This document shows positions 1-6,469 of a stretch of 64,000 nt of DNA, one piece after another (position 1 is the stretch's first letter; each line of letters starts with the position of its first letter). A program made the position numbers and the translations under genes. The notes under the pieces were generated by a model that saw only the letters and a list, made by a program, of their open reading frames with translations, was not told the origin of the DNA and searched no databases. The DNA is from Kiritimatiellales bacterium (GTDB lineage: Bacteria; Verrucomicrobiota; Kiritimatiellia; Kiritimatiellales; Pontiellaceae): contig QKAU01000007.1 of assembly GCA_003246265.1 (NCBI GenBank), positions 1-64,000 on the forward strand, read 5' to 3'.

Positions 1-449
1 TGAAATTCTACTATTTGTTAACTATCATTTTTTTCATCACAGCATTAGTCCTAGGACTGAAAAAAGGAAAGAAAACTGGTTACACCACACTTGCTTTCCT
101 TGGCCTTGTACTAGCTCTGTTTACATTCAATATTTTTGGAGATTTATCCCACACATTAACGAATAAAGGAATGGGTGCTCCCGAAGTATTGGGGAATGGA
201 TTGGGTTCATTATTAGCAATGGCAATATCCACATCCATTGCACTCGGAATTTATTCCACCCTGTTCATGATCATCAAATTCAATAAAAAAGATATAGTTG
301 CTGAGGTATGCTGTATTGTTATCACATCAGTTATCACGCTTAGTTCACTTCAACTGGTGGGATCTCTATCCAGCTCAGCAAAAGAATATGACACAGTTGG
401 TGTTTCACCCGGATACACAAAGGCAGCTGTTACACTTAAATTAGACTAA
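1..449 (+). CDS. Cassette 1: small hydrophobic membrane protein, unknown function
   Basis: Bases 1-2 (TG) are probably the end of an ATG whose A lies just outside the window; the protein would then begin MKFYYLLTIIFF and be 149 residues. A TTG at 15 is an alternative start but unlikely. The protein shows about four hydrophobic stretches: the N-terminus, a second after a short KKGKK loop, a third near the middle (LGSLLAMAISTSIALGIYST) and a fourth after FNKKD. It therefore looks like an integral inner-membrane protein. I do not recognise a family. The gene ends 1 base before the R'' box of attC1 and so fills its cassette, as cassette genes do. Being cut by the window edge, it lacks a visible ribosome-binding site. 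Confidence 0.75.
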   Translation, partial: KFYYLLTIIFFITALVLGLKKGKKTGYTTLAFLGLVLALFTFNIFGDLSHTLTNKGMGAPEVLGNGLGSLLAMAISTSIALGIYSTLFMIIKFNKKDIVAEVCCIVITSVITLSSLQLVGSLSSSAKEYDTVGVSPGYTKAAVTLKLD

Positions 450-450
450 A

Positions 451-539
451 TTCCCAACCAGAAATTGGAGCCTACTTGGACAACGCCCGGTGATTAGGTC
501 AAGGTTGGTTTCCCAAGCGGCTCACTTTTAACGTTCGGT
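451..539 (+). repeat. attC1 recombination site
   Basis: R'' TTCCCAAC (451-458) and R' GTTCGGT (533-539) bound an imperfect inverted repeat. GAGCC plus CTTGG on the left arm pair with CCAAG plus GGCTC on the right arm (about 468-479 with 513-523). This site is more divergent than attC2-4 but keeps their AACCAG left flank and CTCAC...AACGTT right flank. Its R'' partner would lie left of the window. Confidence 0.8.
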
Positions 540-549
540 GTAAAAAATA

Positions 550-888
550 ATGAAATGTCCACATTGCAAATCTAAGTGCCATATACCACGAGTCCTGAAG
601 ACTACACGCTGGAGACCTTATGAGTGTCCAAGCTGTGGTCAACTATCAAAATTTCGGACATTTGATAATATCGTATCAGGCGGAATTGGAGGGGTAGTAG
701 GAGTACTGTGCATTCATGGACTTAAATATATGTCGTACAGAGGCATTCCCTGGATCTATTCAATTCCTATTATACTCATAATATTGACCGTTATGGTTCT
801 TGCCAGTCTGTTTCTAATGAGGCTTCAACCAATAAATTCACCGAACCAGCGCGTGGACCCTACGCCTGCCGGCGCGGGTCACACGTAA
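550..888 (+). CDS. Cassette 2: zinc-ribbon membrane protein with attC-encoded tail
   Basis: A 112-residue protein. The N-terminus has two CxxC pairs (CPHC at residues 3-6 and CPSC near 26-29) forming a probable zinc ribbon. Two hydrophobic segments follow, a glycine-rich one around residues 44-60 and a stronger one around 70-90. It may be a small membrane-anchored sensor or scaffold, but no specific function can be assigned. The start ATG lies 11 bases after the R' box with no Shine-Dalgarno sequence, as in many cassettes. The reading frame has no stop before attC2, so the last 15 or so residues (PNQRVDPTPAGAGHT) are encoded by the recombination site itself. They would change whenever the cassette is rejoined elsewhere. 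Confidence 0.75.
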   Translation: MKCPHCKSKCHIPRVLKTTRWRPYECPSCGQLSKFRTFDNIVSGGIGGVVGVLCIHGLKYMSYRGIPWIYSIPIILIILTVMVLASLFLMRLQPINSPNQRVDPTPAGAGHT

Positions 889-896
889 CGTTCGAT
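840..896 (+). repeat. attC2 recombination site
   Basis: R'' ACCGAAC (840-846) is the exact reverse complement of the upstream R' GTTCGGT. The inner arms GTGGACCC (about 853-860) and GGGTCAC (877-883) pair except for one extra G, like the extrahelical base of known attC hairpins. R' is GTTCGAT (890-896). At 57 bases this is the shortest of the four sites. Its left half lies inside the coding region of cassette 2. Confidence 0.88.
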
Positions 897-904
897 TAAG
901 AATT

Positions 905-1594
905 ATGATCATGAAATTGTTGATTTTATGCCTAACTATAATGCTGTGTGTTTCCTGTAGCACACCAGATAAACGAAGTTCCTTGCCAGAGTTTATTTCG
1001 CAACATGTACCAAAGAATGATGGTATGTACATGATTGATGGAAGAGGAGTTGGTGCCGGTGGTAGCTTTGGAAAGTTTTTTGCAATTTCCGAAATGATTG
1101 CATCATCCAGCATGAAGGAATTTAATCTAAGAGAGTTGCTTGTCGATCCCGACCCGTGTGTCAGGACAATGGGATTAGTCTGTCTCGCAAAAAGAGGATG
1201 TAAGATCGATGTCATGGATGGAGACGAGACGTTGATCTATGCTCGCCCTAACGGCTGCATCCCTGATTCCATGACAGTTGAAGATTTCTCCAAGATGATT
1301 AATACGAATACTGATTTCCGGATTGATTACGAGATAGAAAGAATTGATGTAGACCTACTGCAACAGGCCTTTGATATGGCGTTTGAGAAAGTTGATGACC
1401 AAGGTTGGAGTGATGATTTGGATACTGACAAAACTTTCTCACATGTTGAGAGCAATTATGTCGATGTATACACCGTCAGACGCTTAGAAGATGGAAGCAC
1501 TACAAATGTCGTTATTCGAGTTAACAAAACATGTGTTACACCATGGACTCCAGGGAAATATGACTGGGCTCCAGCACAGAAAGTAAAACAATAA
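905..1594 (+). CDS. Cassette 3: putative lipoprotein, unknown function
   Basis: A 229-residue protein with an export signal: MIMKLLILCLTIMLC followed by a lipobox-like VSC, so the mature protein would be lipid-anchored at Cys18. Starts at 905 or 911 are both possible; 905 is the first ATG, 9 bases after R'. The mature part is acidic, with a glycine-rich stretch (GRGVGAGGSFGKFF) and several cysteines (CVR, CLAKRGC, NGC), which suits an extracytoplasmic protein with disulfides. No family is recognised. The stop codon TAA (1592-1594) merges with the R'' arm of attC3, a compact fit typical of cassettes. Confidence 0.78.
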   Translation: MIMKLLILCLTIMLCVSCSTPDKRSSLPEFISQHVPKNDGMYMIDGRGVGAGGSFGKFFAISEMIASSSMKEFNLRELLVDPDPCVRTMGLVCLAKRGCKIDVMDGDETLIYARPNGCIPDSMTVEDFSKMINTNTDFRIDYEIERIDVDLLQQAFDMAFEKVDDQGWSDDLDTDKTFSHVESNYVDVYTVRRLEDGSTTNVVIRVNKTCVTPWTPGKYDWAPAQKVKQ

Positions 1595-1683
1595 TCGAAC
1601 CAGGGCATGGACCTTACGCGGTAAAACGCACTTTCTATCGTGCCAATGTCTATGTCCCGCGCAGGTCACACCAAACGTTGGCC
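1594..1683 (+). repeat. attC3 recombination site
   Basis: R'' ATCGAAC (extended TAATCGAAC, 1592-1600) is the reverse complement of the R' of cassette 3 at 890-898. The inner arms TGGACCTTACGCGG and CCGCGCAGGTCA pair imperfectly. R' is GTTGGCC (1677-1683). The first 15 bases after the R'' box closely match those of attC4, suggesting sites shaped by the same integrase. Confidence 0.88.
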
Positions 1684-1690
1684 AAAATAA

Positions 1691-1954
1691 ATGACACCAT
1701 TCATCATAGTCAATTTACTGAGCATCTGTCTGTTTGCGGGATCAATAGTTGATTACTTCAAACTGAAGAAACTTCTCCCCGAAGGAACTAAACGAGACAA
1801 AACTTCAATTCCATTTGTGGACGTGTTGTTCAATCCGTCACTGCAAGACCAACCACAAGCAAGAAGAATTCAGAAAAGAGCAATATGGCTATTCTGTGCG
1901 GCGATATTAATGTTGCTACTCTCAAGACAAATACATGGACAACTAATGAAATAA
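1691..1954 (+). CDS. Cassette 4: small membrane protein, unknown function
   Basis: An 87-residue protein with two predicted membrane segments. The first is at residues 3-20 (FIIVNLLSICLFAGSIV) and the second at about 67-80 (AIWLFCAAILMLLL). They are joined by a charged, lysine- and arginine-rich loop. Two-segment proteins of this size are common in integron cassettes and in toxin or stress modules, but nothing specific marks it. The ATG is 7 bases after R' and has no ribosome-binding site, so translation may depend on read-through from neighbours or a leaderless transcript. The gene ends 2 bases before the R'' box of attC4. Confidence 0.72.
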   Translation: MTPFIIVNLLSICLFAGSIVDYFKLKKLLPEGTKRDKTSIPFVDVLFNPSLQDQPQARRIQKRAIWLFCAAILMLLLSRQIHGQLMK

Positions 1955-1956
1955 CT

Positions 1957-2046
1957 GGCCAACCAGGGCATGGACCTTACGGTGAAAACGCACAATCTAC
2001 CGTGCCTAACGATTGATTCCCGCTCGGGTCACACCAAACGTTCTCT
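1957..2046 (+). repeat. attC4 recombination site, last of the array
   Basis: R'' GGCCAAC (extended TGGCCAAC, 1956-1963) mirrors R' GTTGGCCA at 1677. The inner arms TGGACC and GGGTCA pair, and R' is GTTCTCT (2040-2046). The CAGGGCATGGACCTTACG stretch matches attC3. No reverse complement of its R' is found downstream, which marks the array end. Confidence 0.86.
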
Positions 2047-2184
2047 TCTAAATCCTGAAGCGGGAGTGTTTGCCCAACGGCTGCCGGATCAATCGCCCGG
2101 CAGCGTCCCGGAAGATACTGCGGTCAACCCTGATGCCACCATCCAGCGAGCAATTGCCAGAACCTATCCCAAAACCTGCACATC
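2047..2184. other. Non-coding spacer between integron array and tRNA-Arg
   Basis: No credible gene on either strand. A short hairpin (TGCCGG 2082-2087 with CCGGCA 2097-2102) is present. Base composition rises back toward the chromosome average from about 2060. Confidence 0.6.
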
Positions 2185-2204
2185 GCCCGGTCAGGGGACC
2201 GGGC
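2185..2204. repeat. REP-like palindrome A
   Basis: GCCCGGT pairs perfectly with ACCGGGC around a CAGGGG loop (CCCCTG on the other strand). There is no T-tract, so it is not an ordinary terminator. It shares loop and closing base pairs with the palindrome at 2240-2259 in the opposite orientation. Confidence 0.6.
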
Positions 2205-2229
2205 CTACATCAAATTCCTTAGGAATGCC

Positions 2230-2266
2230 AACCTTGCAGGCCGCGTCCCCTCACGCGGCGGAGGTT
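2230..2266. repeat. REP-like palindrome B
   Basis: The inner stem GCCGCGT (2240-2246) pairs with ACGCGGC (2253-2259) around a CCCCTC loop. An outer AACCT (2230-2234) pairs with AGGTT (2262-2266). It lies just beyond the 3' end of the tRNA gene. Confidence 0.6.
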
Positions 2267-2288
2267 CCGGGATAGATTCTAGAAAAAA

Positions 2289-2365
2289 TGGCGCACCCGG
2301 CAGGATTCGAACCTGCAACCAACTGGTTCGAAGCCAGTTGCGCTGTCCAATTGCGCCACGGGTGC
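2289..2365 (-). tRNA. tRNA-Arg (anticodon TCG)
   Basis: On the minus strand the acceptor stem GCACCCG pairs with CGGGTGC, followed by discriminator G and an encoded CCA. The D stem is GCGC/GCGC, the anticodon stem ACTGG/CCAGT encloses the loop CTTCGAA, and the T arm is GCAGG-TTCGAAT-CCTGC. The loop places TCG at positions 34-36, reading CGN arginine codons (CGA by direct pairing). The 3' end faces the integron array. Confidence 0.96.
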
Positions 2366-2382
2366 GGCAGGGAATGCGCCAT

Positions 2383-2411
2383 GGAATAGCGGCTTCCTGC
2401 CGCCAGGTAAA
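2383..2411 (-). promoter_or_regulatory. Candidate promoter of tRNA-Arg
   Basis: Read on the minus strand: TTTACC (-35), a 17-base spacer, then TATTCC (-10), ending 17 bases before the tRNA 5' end. Spacing is ideal; hexamer matches are moderate. Confidence 0.45.
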
Positions 2412-2459
2412 GCCTGCAGGCGCACTTTCCGGCCGGGGGAACTTTTTTCCAATCCGGGG

Positions 2460-2488
2460 TTGGACGCTCCGGGGGCATCCTCTATATT
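2460..2488 (+). promoter_or_regulatory. Candidate sigma70 promoter of hisG
   Basis: TTGGAC, a 17-base spacer and TATATT lie 35 bases before the hisG start. An AGGA ribosome-binding site follows at 2511. This is among the best promoter matches in the window. Confidence 0.6.
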
Positions 2489-2523
2489 CCGACGTTTCCC
2501 AACCCAACAAAGGAAAAGGCTTT

Positions 2524-3396
2524 ATGAACAAACTGGTGATTGGACTGCCCAAGGGAAGCCTGCAGGAGTCTACGTTCGCCCTCTTCAAGAAGGCGGGCTT
2601 CACGATCTCCGGCGGCTCGCGCTCCTATTTCCCGTCGATCGACGATCCCGAAATCGAGATCCGCATCCTGCGGGCGCAGGAGATGAGCCGCTATGTCGAA
2701 CACGGCATGCTCGACGCCGGCATCGCGGGCCTCGACTGGATCGAGGCCAACGGTTCGGACGTGGTGGACCTCTGCAGCCTGGTCTACTCCAAGCAGAGCA
2801 AGCGCCCGGTCCGCTGGGTGCTGGCCGTCCCGAACAATTCCGATATCCAGTCGGTCAAGGATCTCGAAGGCAAGCGGATCGCCACCGAGGGCGTCGGCAT
2901 CGTGGAGCGCTGGCTTGCGCGCAACGGCGTCAAGGCGGAAGTCGAGTTCTCCTGGGGCGCCACGGAGGTCAAGGTGCCCGACTTCGTCGACGCCATCGTC
3001 GACATCACCGAAACCGGCAGCTCGCTGCGGGCCAACAATCTGCGCATCGTCGAAACGCTGATGGAGTCCTACACCAAGTTCTTCTGCTCCAAGGATGCCT
3101 GGGCGGACGCCTGGAAGAAGGCCAAGCTGGAGAAGATCGCCCTGCTGCTCAAGGCCGCCCTCGACGCCGAGGGCAAGGTGCTGCTGAAGCTCAACGTCGG
3201 CGCGGAGAACCTGGAGAAGGTGAAGACCCTCCTGCCAGCGCTCCACGCCCCGACCGTAAACTCCCTGACCGACGAGGGCTGGTACGCCATCGAAACGGTG
3301 GTCGACGAGTCGGTCGTGCGCGAGATCATTCCCGACCTGAAGGCCAGTGGCGCGGAAGGAATTATCGAATTAAGCTTGAACAAGGTCGTGGCGTAA
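2524..3396 (+). CDS. hisG: ATP phosphoribosyltransferase, long form
   Basis: Catalyses the first step of histidine synthesis, joining ATP and PRPP to give phosphoribosyl-ATP in the cytoplasm. The protein has 290 residues and begins MNKLVIGLPKGSLQ, matching the HisG N-terminus. The PRPP-binding loop is seen as VDITETGSSLRANNL around residues 160-174. The last 75 or so residues (from KVLLKLNVGAENLEKV to the end) form the PII-like regulatory domain of the long, hexameric, histidine-inhibited class, so no HisZ partner is needed. The start follows AGGAAAAGG and a good promoter. No other his gene is nearby; the only co-directional neighbour is a mini ribosomal protein 40 bases downstream. Confidence 0.96.
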   Translation: MNKLVIGLPKGSLQESTFALFKKAGFTISGGSRSYFPSIDDPEIEIRILRAQEMSRYVEHGMLDAGIAGLDWIEANGSDVVDLCSLVYSKQSKRPVRWVLAVPNNSDIQSVKDLEGKRIATEGVGIVERWLARNGVKAEVEFSWGATEVKVPDFVDAIVDITETGSSLRANNLRIVETLMESYTKFFCSKDAWADAWKKAKLEKIALLLKAALDAEGKVLLKLNVGAENLEKVKTLLPALHAPTVNSLTDEGWYAIETVVDESVVREIIPDLKASGAEGIIELSLNKVVA

Positions 3397-3436
3397 CTAT
3401 TGTAAACGCCCTTTTTGAGAGATAACCGGAGGACAC

Positions 3437-3526
3437 ATGGGTACCATCAAGAAATGGCGCAAGAAGAAGATGTCGAACCACAAGCGGCGCAAGCGCCGTC
3501 GCGCCGACCGCCACAAGAAGAAATAG
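3437..3526 (+). CDS. Mini basic ribosomal protein, AURKAIP1/COX24 (bS22/mS38-like) family
   Basis: A 29-residue, extremely basic protein, about two thirds Lys, Arg or His, ending RADRHKKK. The pattern resembles the AURKAIP1/COX24 mini-proteins known from Bacteroidota and PVC genomes. Those are related to mitochondrial mS38 and mycobacterial bS22, which sit on the small ribosomal subunit near the decoding site. It has a clear ribosome-binding site (GGAGGACAC before ATG) and is followed by a strong terminator. It probably shares the hisG transcript. A ribosomal role is inferred from the family; only composition and length are seen directly. Confidence 0.75.
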   Translation: MGTIKKWRKKKMSNHKRRKRRRADRHKKK

Positions 3527-3547
3527 GCTGATACGCCGACCCATTTA

Positions 3548-3579
3548 GGGGCGGGCCCCTTGCGCCCGCCCCGCTTTTA
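3548..3579 (+). terminator. Rho-independent terminator of hisG operon
   Basis: GGGGCGGGC (3548-3556) pairs with GCCCGCCCC (3564-3572) around a 7-base loop, followed by GCTTTTATTT. Confidence 0.85.
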
Positions 3580-3582
3580 TTT

Positions 3583-3633
3583 CCAATCCTTGGAAACCCT
3601 TCGGGGATGCGGTTTCCAAGGGTTGGTTTTTTT
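3583..3633 (+). terminator. Second, long-stem terminator
   Basis: A 16-base arm (3583-3598) pairs with 3611-3626 at 15 of 16 positions around a 12-base loop and is followed by seven T (3627-3633). It backs up the first terminator and separates hisG from the convergent fmt gene. Confidence 0.8.
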
Positions 3634-3663
3634 GTGCATGCCGAAGGGAACCTGTCCCCCGCG

Positions 3664-4584
3664 CTACGGGAGGGTTTCTCCCCTGGCCAGCGGACGGCCG
3701 TTCAGGAACGCCTCGGCCGGCATGCGCTTCCCCCCGGCGGGTTGGACTTCGCATAGGCGCAGCGCCCCCTGTCCCGTGGCCGCCAGCAGGCGGTCGTCAA
3801 GCAGCTCGCCGGGCATGCCCCGCCCTGCTTCCACCTCTGCGCGCCATACCTTGATCATCTCCCCATCCGGCAAGCGGCAAAAGCTGCCCGGCCAAGGGTC
3901 GAAGGCACGGATGCGGTTGCGGATCGCCTCCGCGGGCAGCGACCAGTCGATCCGGCCATCCTCCTTCGCCAGCTTCCGCACCTCCACCGCCTGCGCTTCG
4001 TCCTGGACCGTCCGCTCCACCGCGCCGCGTCGGATGTCGTCGATCGCCTCGAGCAGCAGCCGTGCGCCGACGACGGCCAGCTTGTCGTGCAGGGTGCCGG
4101 ACGTGTCGTCGCGCGAAACCGGGAACCGTTCCTGGCGGATGATGTCGCCGGCGTCCATGCGCTTCGCGAGGTAGATGATGCTGACGCCCGTCGTTTCATC
4201 GCCGTTGAGCAGGGTCCACTGGATCGGGGCGGAACCGCGGTATCGGGGCAGGAGCGAGGGATGCACGTTGATGGCCTCGTGCCTCGCCAAGCCGATCACG
4301 CGCTGCGGAATGTACTGGCCATAGGCCACCACCACAAGGAGATCGGGACGGAGGGCGGCCAGCGCCGCCACCGCCTGCGGATCGCCTATCCTTTCGGGGG
4401 TCATGACATGCAGGCCCTGCGCTGCGGCGAATGCCTTTAGCGGGCAAGGGGTGGGTTCGCGGCGCCGCCCGGCCGGGCGGTCGGGCTGGGCCACCACGCC
4501 TACGACCTCGTCGACGCCGGCCTCGAGCATGGCCCGGAGCGACGGAATGGAGAGCTCCGCCGAACCCATGAAGACGATGCGCAC
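3664..4584 (-). CDS. fmt: Methionyl-tRNA formyltransferase
   Basis: Transfers a formyl group from 10-formyl-tetrahydrofolate to initiator Met-tRNA. The 306-residue product has the family landmarks: VRIVFMGSAELSIPSL at the N-terminus, the folate-site motif HPSLLPRYRGSAPIQW, the catalytic-region GDETTGVSII and DAGDI, and a smaller C-terminal OB-like domain. The GTG start at 4584 follows GGGGAGG at ideal spacing. The gene begins 11 bases after the stop of the upstream membrane glycosyltransferase, so the two are probably co-transcribed. The usual neighbour def is not present. Confidence 0.95.
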   Translation of the reverse strand: MRIVFMGSAELSIPSLRAMLEAGVDEVVGVVAQPDRPAGRRREPTPCPLKAFAAAQGLHVMTPERIGDPQAVAALAALRPDLLVVVAYGQYIPQRVIGLARHEAINVHPSLLPRYRGSAPIQWTLLNGDETTGVSIIYLAKRMDAGDIIRQERFPVSRDDTSGTLHDKLAVVGARLLLEAIDDIRRGAVERTVQDEAQAVEVRKLAKEDGRIDWSLPAEAIRNRIRAFDPWPGSFCRLPDGEMIKVWRAEVEAGRGMPGELLDDRLLAATGQGALRLCEVQPAGGKRMPAEAFLNGRPLARGETLP

Positions 4585-4595
4585 GGGAACCTCCC

Positions 4596-6359
4596 CTACT
4601 GCGGTGCGGCGGTCTGCGTCGACCAGCGGTTGCGGTCGCTGAGGAAGAGCTGGTCCTGCCGGTTGAGGGCGATCCCCTCCTTCAGCGGGAAGTCGGGCGG
4701 CAGGCGGCCGCTGACGATCGGAAGCCACGACTGTTCGGGGCCGTCGAGCAGCGACTTCACGAAGGGCTTGTTCTTGGTGATCGTGGTGAAATAGAGGCCG
4801 CTGATGTACTGCTTGTAGTCGTTGATCTCGTAGAACTGGTCGAGGTCCTTGGGCAGGAGGATCGATATGCGGTCGCCGTACCAGGCGGTCGCCCACGGCA
4901 TGTCGGTGCAGACCACTTCGCGCTCGTTGAGCATCTGGGCGACATGGGCGATGATCGGCGCATGGTAGGGCGGATAGGGCAGGTTGGCGTGGGGCGGCAT
5001 CAGCGTGAGGCCGAAGGGGATGACCGAGAGGACGACGATCAGGCACTTGAGCCCGAGGTTGTAGAGGCGCACCCCGAGGTCCAGGCGGTCGATCAGGATG
5101 TAGAAGAAGGAGAGGCCGTAGAGGATGGCGAAGGGCCAGAAGATGCCGATCATGCGGATCGAGCTGTCCGAGAAGAAGCCGGCCAGCCCGGCCGTCAGCA
5201 GGAGGGAGACCCCGATCCCCCACCGCAGGTAGTTAACCTGGGGCCGGACGAAGTGGTAGAAGAAGGTGACGATGAAGAGCGACATGAGGATGCCCCCGCC
5301 CAGGGCCGGCAAGGCGCCGGCGTGCTCGCCGGAATAGTTGAGGATCCATTTCTGCTTCAGGGCGGTGACGGCCGTGCCCATCTCGAAGTCGGGGTGGTAT
5401 TCGCGGGACAGCGCGTTGTCGGGATAGGCCGGGGAGCCGGCCACGGCCGTGTATCCCAGCATGCCGAAGGGGTTCCCGCAGGCCTGGTAGTTCCGGACAA
5501 ACCAGGGCGCGACGAACAGGGTGAAGAGGAAGAGGAAGACCACGGCGTAGCGCGTGCCGCCGCGGAACCGGCCGCCCATCAGCCAGGCGAAGAGGCAGAG
5601 GCCGGGCACGGCGGCAATGGCGATGTAGCGCGTCAGGAAGGCGATCGCCGCGAAGGCGATCGACAGGAGGTACGGCACCATCCAGCGGACCTTGGTCTCG
5701 CCGTCGCGCCTGTTGAGCATGGAAACGACCATGGCGTGGAATGCCGCCGCGACGAAGAAGCCGGCCATCGAGATGTTGAGGCCGGTGATGGCATTGCTCC
5801 AGGCCACGTCGCTCAGGTAGTAGATGGTCATGCCGAGGAAGCCGATCTCCCGGGAGAAGAGGCGCTTGCCGAGGGAGAAGACGATCCAGCCGGTGAGGAT
5901 GGTGAAGAGGTGGTTGAGCGGCAGGATGATCCACTGTTCGGCAGGCATCGCCACTCCGCGCCCCCCCTCCGGCAGGGTGAAGGGATCGACGCCGGCCCAT
6001 TCGAACAGCTTGAAGCCGGCGGCCAGCAGGGCGGGATAGGCCGGCGGATGGAACAGGTCGGGGTGGTCGCCGAGCCGCGGGTTTTCGTTGGGCGTCAGCG
6101 ACTGCATCTTCCACATCGTGAGGGGCCGGATGCACTTGGTCGCCATGCCCTGCTGCAGCGACAGGTTGCGGCCGAGCTGCGCATAGTCCATGGCCTCCTC
6201 GCTCTTGAGCCCGCGGAACTGGGTCGCCGTATAGACCATGACCACGACCAGCAGGAGAAGGATGTAGAGGGCGACCCGGATGATCTTGAGTCCCGTGCCC
6301 GTGTCGATGCTGTATACGATATCGTGTAGCGTCGATTCAAACGACCTGTTGTCCGCCAT
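4596..6359 (-). CDS. GT-C family membrane glycosyltransferase (PMT/ArnT-like)
   Basis: A 587-residue polytopic membrane protein. After one N-terminal membrane segment (residues 24-45) comes an extracytoplasmic loop with acidic residues (LKSEEAMDYAQLGRNL), the position of the catalytic acid in dolichyl- or undecaprenyl-phosphate-sugar-using GT-C enzymes. A HPPAYPALLAAGF motif follows, with about nine further membrane segments. The C-terminal 130 or so residues are soluble and probably periplasmic. The likely role is transfer of a sugar from a lipid-phosphate carrier to lipid A, protein or glycan; the acceptor is unknown. The start follows CTGGAG. It lies 11 bases upstream of fmt. Confidence 0.75.
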   Translation of the reverse strand: MADNRSFESTLHDIVYSIDTGTGLKIIRVALYILLLLVVVMVYTATQFRGLKSEEAMDYAQLGRNLSLQQGMATKCIRPLTMWKMQSLTPNENPRLGDHPDLFHPPAYPALLAAGFKLFEWAGVDPFTLPEGGRGVAMPAEQWIILPLNHLFTILTGWIVFSLGKRLFSREIGFLGMTIYYLSDVAWSNAITGLNISMAGFFVAAAFHAMVVSMLNRRDGETKVRWMVPYLLSIAFAAIAFLTRYIAIAAVPGLCLFAWLMGGRFRGGTRYAVVFLFLFTLFVAPWFVRNYQACGNPFGMLGYTAVAGSPAYPDNALSREYHPDFEMGTAVTALKQKWILNYSGEHAGALPALGGGILMSLFIVTFFYHFVRPQVNYLRWGIGVSLLLTAGLAGFFSDSSIRMIGIFWPFAILYGLSFFYILIDRLDLGVRLYNLGLKCLIVVLSVIPFGLTLMPPHANLPYPPYHAPIIAHVAQMLNEREVVCTDMPWATAWYGDRISILLPKDLDQFYEINDYKQYISGLYFTTITKNKPFVKSLLDGPEQSWLPIVSGRLPPDFPLKEGIALNRQDQLFLSDRNRWSTQTAAPQ

Positions 6360-6469
6360 CTTGTCTCCAGGGGTTTCGGTTCGGGAATGAATGCAAGGGG
6401 CCGAGTATCCATGAAACGGCCGCAAGTTCAAGTTCCCTCCCACCGGAAAAGGCGGCGGCGGGAAGCGCT

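Larger units (their letters stand above)
1..2046 (+). mobile_element. Integron gene-cassette array, 3' end (four cassettes, four attC sites)
   Basis: Four small plus-strand genes alternate with four attC-like sites. In an integron, the R'' box that ends a cassette is the reverse complement of the R' box that begins the same cassette. This holds three times here: GTTCGGT (533) with ACCGAAC (840), GTTCGATTA (890) with TAATCGAAC (1592), and GTTGGCCA (1677) with TGGCCAAC (1956). Each site also has inner inverted repeats. The region is clearly more AT-rich than the rest of the window. The last site ends at 2046 and no matching R'' follows, so this is the distal end of the array. The integrase gene and attI, if present, lie left of the window; otherwise this is a cluster of attC sites lacking an integrase. 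Confidence 0.88.

Noticed and set aside
451-2046. Spaced similar sequences as a possible CRISPR array
   Set aside because: Only four units, hundreds of bases apart, with genes between them and attC-type complementarity; not CRISPR.
1-2288. tRNA-integrated genomic island ending at tRNA-Arg
   Set aside because: No direct repeat of the tRNA 3' end is seen in the window and no tyrosine recombinase is present; the integron explains the AT-rich region.
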